Under the pieces are notes generated by a model. The model was not told the origin of the DNA, ran no database searches, and was given only the letters and a program-made list of their open reading frames with translations. A stretch of 64,000 nucleotides of DNA from UBA6115 sp050953005 (lineage in GTDB: Bacteria > Bacillota > Clostridia > Christensenellales > Aristaeellaceae): assembly GCA_050953005.1 (NCBI GenBank), contig JBMNLV010000004.1, positions 1 through 64,000 on the forward strand. The letters run 5' to 3'. The position numbers and the translations under genes are program-made. Position 1 is the first letter of the stretch, and every line of letters starts with the position of its first letter. This document shows positions 14,555 to 23,939 of the stretch, piece by piece.

Positions 14555-15838
14555 ATGAAATTAATAAAATCCGTTGTGAGCCTTTTGCTGGCTCTGGCCA
14601 TGATGACAGCTGTGGGCGGCAGCGTCCTGGCTGAAAACGCCCCGACCGAACTGAGCTTCTGGATTTTCACGGAAGTCCATCAGCAGTTCTACCAGCCTGG
14701 CATTGACGCCTGGAACGCGGAGTTCCCGGATCGCCAGGTAAAGGTAAACTTTGAAAACTATCCCAACCAGGACCTGGGAAGCAAACTGCTGATTGCCCTG
14801 CAGTCAGGATCAGGCGCGCCGGATCTGGTGGACATCAACATCAACTACTTCTCCAACTTCCTCCAGGGCGACATCCAGCTGGCGCCCCTTAACCGCGTGG
14901 TGGATCCGGTCCGCTCGCAGTTTATCGAGTCCCGCTTTGATATCTACAGCAAGGACGGCACGGTATATGGCCTGCCCACCCACGTCGGCGCCACCGTGGT
15001 ATACTACAACAAGGAGTTAACCGATCTGGCCGGCATTGATATCGACGCCATCGACACCTGGGCTGATTTTGAGGCGGCCGGTCTGAAATACCTTGAAGTT
15101 ACAGGTAAGCCCTTTGTCGGTATTGAAACCGGCAACCAAAGGCCCTTCTGGCCGATGATTGTTCAGCGCGGCGGCGACTATCTGGACAAGGATGGCAACG
15201 TGGTGCTTGACAGCGAAGTCAACATCGAGGTGCTCACCCTTTTGAACAAGTGGCTCAATATTGACAAGATCGCGGCAGCTCTGCCCGGAGGCTCCACGGC
15301 AACGGAAGAAACCTTCGCCTTCATCAACGGCGGCGGTATTGCGGCGCTGATTATGCCCATGTGGTACATGAGCCGCTACATCAACTACATGCCTGATCTC
15401 AAGGGCAAGGTCTTCATCCGCCCGATGCCCGTGCTCAACGAAGGCGATGCGCGTTCAGCCGGCATCGGCGGGACCGGCACCGCGGTAACCTTGCAATGCA
15501 AGAATGTGGATCTGGCAGTCGATCTGCTTGCCTACATCAAGCTGACCGAGGAAGCAAATGTCAGAATCTGGCAGTACGCGAACTTTGACCCGGCCCGCTG
15601 GGATGTCTGGGACGAGCCTGAACTGCAGCTTCCCGATGAGTATTTCGGCGGCGAGGTCATTTTCAACACCCTGCTGGGCTTCAAGGACAACATCCCTTCC
15701 CCCAACTATGGGGATCTGTCCACCGCCGCACAGGACGTTGTGATGAACTCCGTCATGTACCAGGCGCTTGAAATGCAACTGGATCCCGCGACCGTTCTTC
15801 GCGATGCCGCAGAGGAACTGCGCGCGCAGCAGCATTAA
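14555..15838 (+). CDS. Sugar ABC transporter substrate-binding protein (arabinoside operon)
   Basis: A 427-residue secreted family 1 binding protein. Residues 1-26 form a signal peptide with an Ala-type cleavage site (GGSVLA/EN) and no lipobox cysteine. The mature part begins LSFWIFTEVHQQFY and carries the usual binding-protein pattern (GAPDLVDININYF, YGLPTHVGATVVYYNKEL). It heads the operon of two permeases and a GH51 enzyme, so it likely binds arabinose-containing oligosaccharides. The start has an AAAGGAAG site. A hairpin at 15871 separates it from the permease genes. Confidence 0.85.
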   Translation: MKLIKSVVSLLLALAMMTAVGGSVLAENAPTELSFWIFTEVHQQFYQPGIDAWNAEFPDRQVKVNFENYPNQDLGSKLLIALQSGSGAPDLVDININYFSNFLQGDIQLAPLNRVVDPVRSQFIESRFDIYSKDGTVYGLPTHVGATVVYYNKELTDLAGIDIDAIDTWADFEAAGLKYLEVTGKPFVGIETGNQRPFWPMIVQRGGDYLDKDGNVVLDSEVNIEVLTLLNKWLNIDKIAAALPGGSTATEETFAFINGGGIAALIMPMWYMSRYINYMPDLKGKVFIRPMPVLNEGDARSAGIGGTGTAVTLQCKNVDLAVDLLAYIKLTEEANVRIWQYANFDPARWDVWDEPELQLPDEYFGGEVIFNTLLGFKDNIPSPNYGDLSTAAQDVVMNSVMYQALEMQLDPATVLRDAAEELRAQQH

Positions 15839-15870
15839 TCCGTCCGGGACTTTCCCCTAACGTGACCATC

Positions 15871-15900
15871 ACCCGGAGCGGGCTTCGCCCCGCTCCGGGT
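15871..15900 (+). other. Intercistronic hairpin after the binding-protein gene
   Basis: 12-bp perfect arms (ACCCGGAGCGGG / CCCGCTCCGGGT) with a 6-nt loop, no T-run, between the binding-protein stop and the first permease. Such stems protect the upstream mRNA and reduce downstream expression, which suits the need for excess binding protein. Confidence 0.75.
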
Positions 15901-15917
15901 GCAAAGGTGGAAAACTC

Positions 15918-16850
15918 ATGACAGTTATGATGAATGAAAAGATGAAGCCTTCGGTTTTTTCCAGGATCAAACGGATGCTCTACAGCCAAAATGTCGCGCC
16001 ATATTTGTTTGTGCTGCCTTTTATTATTTCTTTCTCCCTGTTTTTCCTTTACCCGACCATCCAAACCATTGTGATGAGTTTTCACAAAGTCTTCAGCCTG
16101 AACAACATGCAGTTCATCGGGCTGAGGAATTACCAGCGCCTGAACAATGTCCACTTCTTCAACGCGCTGCGCACCAACACCATTTTTACCCTGTTGACCC
16201 TGGCGATGCTCATCCCTTTCCCGCTGATTTTTGCCACGATGCTCAACAGCCGCCTGATCAAGGGCAGGAATTTTTTCCGTTCAACCCTGTTTATCCCCTC
16301 ATTGACCTCGGTCATTGTAGCGGGCATCTCGTTTCGGCTGATCTTCGGCTCACTGGAGTCTTCGGTGGCCAACAGCGTTATGAAACTGTTCGGCCAGCAG
16401 CCCATCAAATGGAACATGGTTTACTGGCCCAGCATCATTATCATGGCCGCGCTGACCGTTTGGCGGATGACCGGCGTGTACATGATTTATTTCCTGTCGG
16501 GCCTTCAGTCCATCCCCGAGGAGCTGTTTGAGTCCGCTGACATTGACGGCGCCAGCTTCATTCAGAAGTTTTTCCACATCACCATTCCGCAGCTCAAGCC
16601 CACCATCGTGTATGTGATCACCCTGGTGGTTTTTGAAGGCTACCGGATGTTCACTGAGAGCTATGTCTACTGGAATGAGAACACGCCGGGGGATCTGGGC
16701 CTCACCATCACCCGGTATATCTATCAGGAAGCCTTCCGTAAAAACGACATGGGCTTTGGCTCGGCCATCGGCATTACCCTGCTGGCCATCGTGATGCTGA
16801 TCAACGTCATTCAGCTGTCAGGCTTTGGATTGTTCAGGAAGGAGAATTAG
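15918..16850 (+). CDS. Sugar ABC transporter permease, UgpA/LacF type
   Basis: A 310-residue integral membrane protein with six predicted spans; the first is YLFVLPFIISFSLFFLYPTI. The EAA motif that contacts the ATPase is visible as EELFESADIDGASFIQKFFHITIPQLKP. It forms the heterodimeric CUT1 channel with the product of the next gene, which starts 6 bases after its stop. The 3' end LFRKEN is typical. No ATP-binding subunit is encoded nearby, so a shared MsmK-like ATPase must serve it. Confidence 0.88.
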   Translation: MTVMMNEKMKPSVFSRIKRMLYSQNVAPYLFVLPFIISFSLFFLYPTIQTIVMSFHKVFSLNNMQFIGLRNYQRLNNVHFFNALRTNTIFTLLTLAMLIPFPLIFATMLNSRLIKGRNFFRSTLFIPSLTSVIVAGISFRLIFGSLESSVANSVMKLFGQQPIKWNMVYWPSIIIMAALTVWRMTGVYMIYFLSGLQSIPEELFESADIDGASFIQKFFHITIPQLKPTIVYVITLVVFEGYRMFTESYVYWNENTPGDLGLTITRYIYQEAFRKNDMGFGSAIGITLLAIVMLINVIQLSGFGLFRKEN

Positions 16851-16855
16851 TCAGC

Positions 16856-17701
16856 ATGTCGAATAAAACCGGTAAAACGATCGCAAAGGTCTTGCTGTTT
16901 ACCTTCATGCTGATTATCAGCCTGATTACGCTGTTCCCGCTGTACTACCTCGTGCTGGGCTCTTTCTCAGATGTCAGCCGGATTTTCAGCGACGGCATTT
17001 CACTGACGCCAAAACTGTCCAGCCTGGGCTTTTTCAACTATACCGCCACGTTTGAGTACAACAACGGCGTATATTTGCATTGGTACAAGAACAGCCTGGT
17101 CATCATGGTGATGTTTACAGCCGGCGCGCTGGTGTTCACGTCCATGGTTGGCTATGCCCTGGGCGCCTACCAGATGCGGGGCAGGAACCTTATTTTCATT
17201 ATTGTATTGATTGTTATGATGATTCCGATTGAGATCCTCATGCTGCCGCTGTACAACCTGAGCATCAGATGGAACATCATCAACACCAAGGCCGGCGTGG
17301 TGCTGCCGTTCATGGTCTCGGCCAGTGCGATTTTCTTCTTCCGGCAATTCACCTCAGGGCTGCCGCTGGAGTTGATGGACGCGGGCCGGATAGACGGCGC
17401 GACTGAATTCGGCATCTTTTACCGCATCATGGTGCCCCTGATGAAGCCGGCTTTTGGCGCGATGACCATCCTGATGGCCATGACCAGCTGGAACCAGTTT
17501 GTCTGGCCGCTGATTGTGTTGCGTGAAAACAGAAACTTTACCCTGCCGATCGGCTTGTCAAGCCTGATCTCACCCTACGGCAACAACTATCAAATCATGC
17601 TGGCCGGAGCCTGCCTGGCCGTTGTGCCGGTCATTATCATCTTCTTATTCAACCAGAAATCTTTCGTCTCTGGCCTGGCCAGCGGCGGCATCAAGGGATA
17701 A
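16856..17701 (+). CDS. Sugar ABC transporter permease, MalG/AraQ type
   Basis: A 281-residue membrane protein with the N-terminal span FTFMLIISLITLFPLYYLVL and the EAA motif ELMDAGRIDGATEFGIFYRIMVPLMKPAF. The C-terminal FNQKSFVSGLASGGIKG is the signature ending of MalG-type CUT1 permeases. It is the partner of the 15918 product. An AGGAGAAT site lies inside the end of the upstream gene, so the two are coupled. Confidence 0.88.
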   Translation: MSNKTGKTIAKVLLFTFMLIISLITLFPLYYLVLGSFSDVSRIFSDGISLTPKLSSLGFFNYTATFEYNNGVYLHWYKNSLVIMVMFTAGALVFTSMVGYALGAYQMRGRNLIFIIVLIVMMIPIEILMLPLYNLSIRWNIINTKAGVVLPFMVSASAIFFFRQFTSGLPLELMDAGRIDGATEFGIFYRIMVPLMKPAFGAMTILMAMTSWNQFVWPLIVLRENRNFTLPIGLSSLISPYGNNYQIMLAGACLAVVPVIIIFLFNQKSFVSGLASGGIKG

Positions 17702-17723
17702 ACAAATCAACAGGAGGAACGCA

Positions 17724-19265
17724 GTGAGCAGGAACATGAATCGTGCGGATGTTGCGCTGCTGGGCAAGGGCGCGACCATTGACAAGAACATCTACGGCCA
17801 TTTCGCGGAGCATCTGGGCCGCTGTATTTATGACGGTATTTTTGTGGGGAAGGATTCCCCCATCCCCAACATCGATGGAATGCGCAAGGACATTATCGAC
17901 GCGCTCAAGCGCATCAAGATCCCGGTGCTGCGCTGGCCGGGCGGCTGCTTTGCCGATGAGTACCACTGGAAGGACGGCATCGGTCCCCAGAGCGAGCGCA
18001 AGCGGATGATCAACACCCATTGGGGCGGCGTTGTCGAGGACAACAGCTTCGGCACCCATGAGTTCTTCCGCCTGTGCGAGCTGCTGGAGACCGAGCCTTA
18101 TGTCTGCGGCAATGTGGGCAGCGGCACCATCCAGGAGATGAGCGAGTGGGTGGAGTACATGAACTTCGCCGGCGAGTCGCCTATGTCCACCCTGCGCGCG
18201 AAAAACGGCCGCGAAAAGCCCTTCGGCCTGAAATATTTTGGCGTGGGCAATGAAAACTGGGGCTGCGGCGGCCGGATGCGCGCGGAGCATTACGCCGATT
18301 TGTACCGCAACTACGCAACCTACGCGCGCGATTATCCGGGCGCCAAGCTCTTCCGTGTGGCAGCAGGGCCGCGGGGCTCCAATTACCACTGGACCGAGGT
18401 CCTCATGCGCGAGGCCGCGGAATTCATGGACGGCATCGGGCTGCATCACTACACGCGCGTGGGCGACAAGGTCGTGGTCAAAAAGAAGCCGGACGGCAAC
18501 GAGATCTATCTGCGCGACGAGTCGCGCTCCAGGGGCTCGGCAACGCAGTTTGACGAGAAGGACTGGTTCGGCATCATGAAGGCCGCCTGGTTTACCAACG
18601 AGCTGGTGGAGAAGCATTCGGCCATCATGGACAAGTACGATCCGGACAAAAAGGTCGCCTTGATCATTGACGAGTGGGGCACCTGGTACGACAACGAGCC
18701 GGGCACCAACCCGGGCTTCCTGTATCAGCAAAACACCCTGCGGGACGCCGTTTCCGCGGCCATCTCCTTCAATATTTTCAACAACCACGCCGACCGCGTG
18801 AGGATGACCAATATCGCCCAGACCATCAATGTCCTGCAGGCGGTTGTGCTGACCCGGGGCGAGCAGATGGTGCTCACGCCCACGTTCTACGCCTTTGAGA
18901 TGTACAATTGCCACCATGACGCCGCGCTGATTCATACCAAGGTGGACGCGAAAGCCTATTCCTTTAACGGCGAGGACATCCCGGGCATCCACGCCAGCGC
19001 GTCCCAGGACGCGCAGGGCCGCGTGAACGTCTCCCTGGCCAACCCGAATCCCAACCAGGCGGTCCAGGCGTACATCGCGCTGAACGATTACGCTGCAAGC
19101 CGCGTTTCCGCCAGCATCATCACCGCGGAAAAGATGAATGATTTCAACGATTTCGGCCGGAAACCGCGCGTCTTCCTGAAGGGCTGGGATGAGGTCGGCC
19201 TGCAGAACGGCCAGGCAGTCGTCACGCTGCCCCCGATGAGCGTGGTGACGGTATGCTGTGAATAA
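17724..19265 (+). CDS. abfA: Intracellular alpha-L-arabinofuranosidase, GH51
   Basis: A 513-residue retaining glycosidase that releases arabinose from short arabino-oligosaccharides in the cytoplasm. I chose GTG 17724, 7 bases after AGGAGG; an ATG at 17736 is the alternative. The N-terminus IDKNIYGHFAEHLGRCIYDGI and RWPGGCFADEYHWKDGIGP are GH51 hallmarks. Acid/base Glu177 lies in GVGNENWG and the nucleophile Glu317 in LIIDEWGTWYD. There is no signal peptide, which agrees with import by the preceding transporter. The C-terminal beta domain ends VVTLPPMSVVTV. Confidence 0.92.
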   Translation: MSRNMNRADVALLGKGATIDKNIYGHFAEHLGRCIYDGIFVGKDSPIPNIDGMRKDIIDALKRIKIPVLRWPGGCFADEYHWKDGIGPQSERKRMINTHWGGVVEDNSFGTHEFFRLCELLETEPYVCGNVGSGTIQEMSEWVEYMNFAGESPMSTLRAKNGREKPFGLKYFGVGNENWGCGGRMRAEHYADLYRNYATYARDYPGAKLFRVAAGPRGSNYHWTEVLMREAAEFMDGIGLHHYTRVGDKVVVKKKPDGNEIYLRDESRSRGSATQFDEKDWFGIMKAAWFTNELVEKHSAIMDKYDPDKKVALIIDEWGTWYDNEPGTNPGFLYQQNTLRDAVSAAISFNIFNNHADRVRMTNIAQTINVLQAVVLTRGEQMVLTPTFYAFEMYNCHHDAALIHTKVDAKAYSFNGEDIPGIHASASQDAQGRVNVSLANPNPNQAVQAYIALNDYAASRVSASIITAEKMNDFNDFGRKPRVFLKGWDEVGLQNGQAVVTLPPMSVVTVCCE

Positions 19266-19302
19266 GGAAGAATACACCACGCTATCGACAAACGACATTT
19301 GA

Positions 19303-20535
19303 ATGATTTGCATTATCGCGGATGACCTGACCGGCGCGTGCGACTGCGGTGTCCAGCTGGTAACAAAAGGATACCGGGCGCGCGTGCTGGTCAACGCGCC
19401 GCCCGCTAACAGCCTGTCCGCGGCCTGCCATGCCGCGGACGCCGTCGCTGTCAACACCTCAAGCCGCGAATTGGACTGGCCCGGCGCGCGGGCGCGGCTG
19501 AAAGCCCTGCAGCCCGCGCTTGAGGCCGCGCCGGGCGGCCTCATCTACAAAAAAGTGGATTCCATGATGCGCGGGCATGTCGTCAGCGAGCTTGCCCTCC
19601 TGATGGACATGCTCAGGCTGCGCTGCTGCATCCTGGCTCCCGCCTACCCGGAGAACCACCGCGTCTTTGTGGGCGGCGCGGCGCGCGACACGCAAAACGC
19701 TGTTGAGCACGCCCCTTCGCTGAAGCTTGCCGGTGAGGGGCCCGTCATCAAAACCATCCCCCTGTCCCAGGTGCGGCGTGGCAGCGATTATTTGACCCGG
19801 ATGGCGCGGGACGCCGCCGGGGAACATCCCTGCATCCTGACGATGGAGTCCGGCAGCGCGGCGGACCTGGACATCATCGCTCAGGCAGTCACTCGATTAC
19901 AGCCGTGCTGCCTGCCGGCCGGAAGCGCGGGGCTGTTCAAGCGGCTGGTTCCCTACCGGCCGCGTCCGGATACCGGTCCTGCCGGCGCTTCCGCGGCGCC
20001 CCGCCCCGGCGGAACGACCTTGATTGTCGCCGGCTCGCCGCATCGGGCGACGCGCGCTCAGGTACGGCATATTGCACAGCTCAAAGATTTCGCTGTGTTT
20101 GAGCTTTCAGGCGCGGCCCCTCAAGAATCCGCGCGTGATCTTGTGCGTCTCATTCGGGACCGGCAAGCGGACCTGTCCGGCAACATCGTCCTCACGGCAG
20201 CCGGCAGCCCGCCCGCGGCCGGCGGCGCGTTCAGCCGCGAAGCGGCCGCGCGCATGGAGGTCAGCCTGGCGGAGACGGCCGCGCGCCTGTCTGGCCCGCT
20301 GCGGCCCGCTGCCCTCATCCTGACCGGCGGGCAAACCGCCCAGGCGGTGCTTGACCGCCTGGGCGTTCATGTGCTGGATTTATGCGGCCAGCCGCTGGAA
20401 GGGATTGCCGCAGGCTTGAGCGGCAGCCTGCTGGTCATCACCAAATCAGGCGGCTTCGGGCAGGTTGATACGCTTGAGCGCCTGGCCGCCTATACCGCAA
20501 GCCAGCATGGGCAGGCGCCCGGAACACCACCATGA
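19303..20535 (+). CDS. Four-carbon acid sugar kinase family protein (DUF1537)
   Basis: A 410-residue kinase of the OtnK/DtnK family, which phosphorylates four-carbon aldonates such as threonate or erythronate at O4. The N-terminal substrate domain begins CIIADDLTGACDCGVQLVTKG (DDLTGA motif) and contains IYKKVDSMMRG. The C-terminal nucleotide domain has TGGQTAQAVLDRLG and VITKSGGFGQ. The start at 19303 has only a weak site, 37 bases after abfA. The next gene encodes a PdxA-like dehydrogenase, the standard partner that oxidises and decarboxylates the phosphorylated acid. The exact acid sugar cannot be read from sequence. Confidence 0.85.
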   Translation: MICIIADDLTGACDCGVQLVTKGYRARVLVNAPPANSLSAACHAADAVAVNTSSRELDWPGARARLKALQPALEAAPGGLIYKKVDSMMRGHVVSELALLMDMLRLRCCILAPAYPENHRVFVGGAARDTQNAVEHAPSLKLAGEGPVIKTIPLSQVRRGSDYLTRMARDAAGEHPCILTMESGSAADLDIIAQAVTRLQPCCLPAGSAGLFKRLVPYRPRPDTGPAGASAAPRPGGTTLIVAGSPHRATRAQVRHIAQLKDFAVFELSGAAPQESARDLVRLIRDRQADLSGNIVLTAAGSPPAAGGAFSREAAARMEVSLAETAARLSGPLRPAALILTGGQTAQAVLDRLGVHVLDLCGQPLEGIAAGLSGSLLVITKSGGFGQVDTLERLAAYTASQHGQAPGTPP

Positions 20536-20583
20536 TCCCTGTCTTTTTGCATCACATCAGCGGATAAAAACGGAGGGCATACC

Positions 20584-21621
20584 ATGAGCAAACCCATCCT
20601 CGCCATCACCATGGGCGATCCCTGCGGCATCGGCCCCGAGATCACCGCCAAGGCCCTGGCCGCGCAGCGGCGGGAAGCGCCCTCCTGCCGCCCGCTGGTG
20701 GTAGGCAGCGCCGCGGTGTTGCGCAAAGCCATCAGCCTGGCGGGCGCGGAGCTTGAGGTGCGCGCCGTCGCCCAGGCCGGCCAGGCGCGCTATGAGGCAG
20801 GCCGCGTGGATGTGCTGGACCAGGACCTGATTGACGCCGATGCCCTGGTGCCCGGCGTGGTCAGCGCGCAGGCCGGCAACGCGGCCTATCAGGCGGTATG
20901 CGCGGCCATCGACCTGGCCATGGCCGGCCAAGTCCACGCGGTCATCACCGGACCGCTCAACAAGGAGGCCCTCAACCTGGCAGGCTGGCGCTTCAGCGGA
21001 CACACCGAGATTTTTGCCCAGAGAACCGGCACCAGGCAGTACGCCATGATGCTGGCCCACGGGGACTTCCGCGTCACGCACGTATCCACCCATGTTTCTC
21101 TGCGGGAAGCCTGCGACCGCTGCAAAAAGGAGCGCATCCTGCAGGTCATCCGCCTGTCCGCCGCGGCCTGCCGGGACCTGGGCATCAATCGCCCGCGCAT
21201 CGCCGTCGCCGCGCTCAACCCGCACGCGGGCGAGGGCGGGCTGTTCGGGCGTGAGGAAATTGAAGAGATCACGCCTGCCATCTCGCTGGCCCGGGCCGAA
21301 GGGCTGGACGCCCAGGGCCCCTTCCCGGCGGACACTGTGTTTTCCAGGGCCATTGGCGGCCTGCACGATATCGTTGTCGCCCAGTACCACGACCAGGGGC
21401 ACATCCCCATGAAGGTACAGGGCTTCCGCTATGACAGGGAGAAACAGGCCTGGAGCTCGGTGGACGGGGTCAACATCACCCTGGGTCTGCCCATCATCCG
21501 AAGCTCGGTCGACCATGGCACCGCCTTTGACCAGGCCTGGCAGGGACGCGCCAGCCACGGGAGCATGCTGGGCGCCATTGACTACGGTATCCGCCTGGCC
21601 AAGTCCAAGTTTTCACTGTAA
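20584..21621 (+). CDS. pdxA2: PdxA-like 4-phospho-threonate/erythronate dehydrogenase
   Basis: A 345-residue NAD-dependent, metal-binding oxidative decarboxylase. The family motifs are MGDPCGIGPEI near residue 10, VITGPLNKEALNLAGWRFSG with the metal/substrate His in GHTEIF, and QYHDQGHIPMK. Pairing with a DUF1537 kinase marks it as PdxA2 (acid-sugar catabolism giving dihydroxyacetone phosphate and CO2) rather than the pyridoxine biosynthetic PdxA; this is a context inference. An ACGGAGGG site precedes the start. A terminator overlaps the end of the convergent degV gene. Confidence 0.85.
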   Translation: MSKPILAITMGDPCGIGPEITAKALAAQRREAPSCRPLVVGSAAVLRKAISLAGAELEVRAVAQAGQARYEAGRVDVLDQDLIDADALVPGVVSAQAGNAAYQAVCAAIDLAMAGQVHAVITGPLNKEALNLAGWRFSGHTEIFAQRTGTRQYAMMLAHGDFRVTHVSTHVSLREACDRCKKERILQVIRLSAAACRDLGINRPRIAVAALNPHAGEGGLFGREEIEEITPAISLARAEGLDAQGPFPADTVFSRAIGGLHDIVVAQYHDQGHIPMKVQGFRYDREKQAWSSVDGVNITLGLPIIRSSVDHGTAFDQAWQGRASHGSMLGAIDYGIRLAKSKFSL

Positions 21622-21688
21622 TACTAAAACCCATGCCGCTTAAAGCGACACAAACAGGGATGAAAACGCATTTTCACGCTGATCTGTG

Positions 21689-21711
21689 AAACCGCGCTGC
21701 GGTTTATTTTT
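21689..21711 (+). terminator. Terminator of the arabinoside/acid-sugar operon
   Basis: A 7-bp stem AAACCGC-gct-GCGGTTT is followed by ATTTTTTG. It overlaps the last codons of the convergent degV gene. The stem is short, but the T-run is good. Confidence 0.65.
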
Positions 21712-22543
21712 TGAAGAAAGCCACCGCCACGGCGCCGGGCCCCGCATGGGTCCCGATAACGGGGCCGATGGTAGCGTAGCGGACCTCGTCCAGGTCATTT
21801 TCCCACAGGGGCCTGCTGTCCTCGATATATTTGAGCAACAGCGCGTCGGATATCCCCGAGTAGCCCAGCAGGGTGGGCTTGGTAAAATCAACGCCGCCGG
21901 CTTTTTCTATTTCCTGCGCCAGCAGGTTGTTGCCGCGCTTGGAGCCCATCGCTTTCCCAAGCAGGTTGATCTCGCCGTCAATGACGGACAAAACAGGCTT
22001 GATATTGAGCACGGAGCCCGCGAAAGCGACAGTCTTTGAGAGGCGCCCGCCTTTTTTCAGGTATTCAAGGGTGTCCACCAGGGCCACGATGACGATCTTC
22101 TTTTTATCCTCCTCAAGCTTGGCCGCGACAGCCTTCGCGTCCAGGCCCCGGTCAATGTACCTGAAGGCAAGCTCGGTCAAAACGCCGGAGCCGACAGCGG
22201 CTGAAGCGCTGTCCACCACATACACATGCTCATACTCCTGTGAGGCCAGCACGGCGCTTTGGCAGGTGCCGGAAAGCTTGGAGGACAAGGTGATGACAAG
22301 GCAGGCTTCATTGGCCTCTTGGGCCTGCCTGAACTGGTCGGCAAAGGCGGACGGCGTCGCCTGGCTGGTGGTGGGAAGCACATCGGTTTCGATCAGCTTC
22401 TGGTAAAAGGTCTTGTGGTCAATGGTCACGCCGTCGATATACTCCTCATCGCCAAAGCGCACTGTGAGGGGAACAACCTTGACCCGCCGTTTGTATTCCG
22501 GCATCAGGTCCACGGTTGAGTCCACAATCATTCTGATTTTCAT
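21704..22543 (-). CDS. DegV family fatty-acid-binding protein
   Basis: A 279-residue protein of the DegV/FakB family, which binds fatty acids for the FakA kinase in Firmicutes. The N-terminal MIVDSTVDLMPEY, then TTSQATPSAF, SLSSKLSGTCQSA and the conserved YLKKGGRLSKTVAFAGSVLNIKP all fit. A FakB role is known only for some members; no fakA is visible here. It starts 13 bases after the aldehyde dehydrogenase stop and is the last gene of the MarR-headed operon. Confidence 0.88.
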   Translation of the reverse strand: MKIRMIVDSTVDLMPEYKRRVKVVPLTVRFGDEEYIDGVTIDHKTFYQKLIETDVLPTTSQATPSAFADQFRQAQEANEACLVITLSSKLSGTCQSAVLASQEYEHVYVVDSASAAVGSGVLTELAFRYIDRGLDAKAVAAKLEEDKKKIVIVALVDTLEYLKKGGRLSKTVAFAGSVLNIKPVLSVIDGEINLLGKAMGSKRGNNLLAQEIEKAGGVDFTKPTLLGYSGISDALLLKYIEDSRPLWENDLDEVRYATIGPVIGTHAGPGAVAVAFFKK

Positions 22544-22556
22544 CGCTGTTTCTCCT

Positions 22557-23939
22557 TTACCTTAAAAATAGGCGCAAAAGCTTTTCATACAGCCTGCTGC
22601 GATAGGGCTGATACCGCATGGGCAGGTCCAGCCAGGTCTTCTTGTCGACGATGGATTTATAGTGGGAAAAAGCGTCAAATCCGTCTTTGCCGTGGTAGGA
22701 GCCCATGCCGCTTTCCCCGACGCCGCCAAAACCCATTTCGCTTGTGGCCAGGTGGATGACCACATCGTTGATGCATCCGCCCCCGTAGGACAATTCGCCG
22801 GTCACCCGCCTGACGCGCTCCTTATTGTTGGAAAACAGATACAGCGCAAGCGGTTTGTCCCTGTCCTTGAGGCCGGACATCACCGCGTCAAAGCTGTCAA
22901 AAGTCAGGATGGGCATAATGGGGCCGAAGATCTCCTCGCCCATGACCGGGTCGTCCCAGGTGACCCCGTCCATCACGGTGGGCGCGATCTGCAGGGCATC
23001 CTCATTCACCTCCCCGCCTGCAACCACCTTGCTCTGATCGATCAGGCCGCGGAGGCGGTCAAAATGCTTCCGGTTGACAATCCTGCCGTAATCCTTGTTT
23101 TCAAGCGGCTTTTCTCCGTATTGTTCCCGGATCTGCCGCGCGGCCTCGGACACAAACCGGTCCTTCACGGACGCTTCACAAAGAACAAAGTCGGGCGCGA
23201 CGCAGGTTTGGCCGCAGTTCAAATACTTGCCAAACACGATTCTTCTGGCGGCAAGCCCGAGGTTGGCGCTGGCGTCCACTATGCAGGGGCTTTTTCCGCC
23301 AAGCTCCAGCACCACAGGGGTTAAATGCTCCGCCGCGCGGCGCAGCACCTCCCTGCCCACCGCCTGGCTGCCGGTGAAGAAAATAAAATCAAACTTCTGG
23401 TCCAGCAGCGCCGTGTTCTCCGCCCGCCCGCCGGTGACGACCGCCACATGCTCCGGCTCAAAGCATTCCGTGATGATCTTTTGAACCATGGCGCCGGTCG
23501 CCGGCGAATAGGCGCTGGGTTTGACGATCGCCGTGTTGCCGGCGGCGATGGCATTGGTGAGCGGGTCAATCGTCAGCAGGAAGGGATAGTTCCACGGGCT
23601 CATGATCAGCGTGTTGCCGTAGGGCACGGCCTGCTGAAAGCTGCGCGAATGGAACTGGCTCATGGGCGTGCGCACGGCCTTTCTCCGGGCAAAGCGCCTC
23701 GTGCGCCGGAGCATGTAGGAAATCTCGCTGAGCACGAGGCCGGCTTCGCTCATGAAGCCCTCATACGGGCTTTTGCCAAGGTCCCGGTTGAGCGCGTCGA
23801 GGACCTCCTTCTCATGCCGTTTGACAGCCGCGTACAGCTTCCTCAGCTGCGCCAGGCGGAAATCCACCGGAAGCGTCGCGCCGGTCTTGAAGTACCGCCT
23901 TTGCGCTTCAAGCAGCCCTTGTATCTGCCGGGTCTTCAT
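22557..23939 (-). CDS. Aldehyde dehydrogenase, class 3-like
   Basis: A 460-residue NAD(P)-dependent aldehyde dehydrogenase. I chose the start at 23939 (MKTRQIQGLLEAQRRYF) with a GGAGGCAGG site; a 471-residue form is possible. The motifs are SPWNYPFLLTIDP (nucleotide-binding edge), FFTGSQAVGREVL, LELGGKSPCIV with the general-base Glu, and the catalytic Cys in NCGQTCVAPDF. The C-terminal GGVGESGMGSYHGKDGFDAFSH identifies the short-chain/coniferyl class 3 group. Its ATG overlaps the stop of the alcohol dehydrogenase remnant (ATGA), so alcohol and aldehyde oxidation were once coupled. Confidence 0.9.
   Translation of the reverse strand: MKTRQIQGLLEAQRRYFKTGATLPVDFRLAQLRKLYAAVKRHEKEVLDALNRDLGKSPYEGFMSEAGLVLSEISYMLRRTRRFARRKAVRTPMSQFHSRSFQQAVPYGNTLIMSPWNYPFLLTIDPLTNAIAAGNTAIVKPSAYSPATGAMVQKIITECFEPEHVAVVTGGRAENTALLDQKFDFIFFTGSQAVGREVLRRAAEHLTPVVLELGGKSPCIVDASANLGLAARRIVFGKYLNCGQTCVAPDFVLCEASVKDRFVSEAARQIREQYGEKPLENKDYGRIVNRKHFDRLRGLIDQSKVVAGGEVNEDALQIAPTVMDGVTWDDPVMGEEIFGPIMPILTFDSFDAVMSGLKDRDKPLALYLFSNNKERVRRVTGELSYGGGCINDVVIHLATSEMGFGGVGESGMGSYHGKDGFDAFSHYKSIVDKKTWLDLPMRYQPYRSRLYEKLLRLFLR

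Noticed and set aside
17691..19544. 617-codon open frame on the minus strand
   Set aside because: Antisense to the GH51 gene with its catalytic motifs; no start signal or family features.
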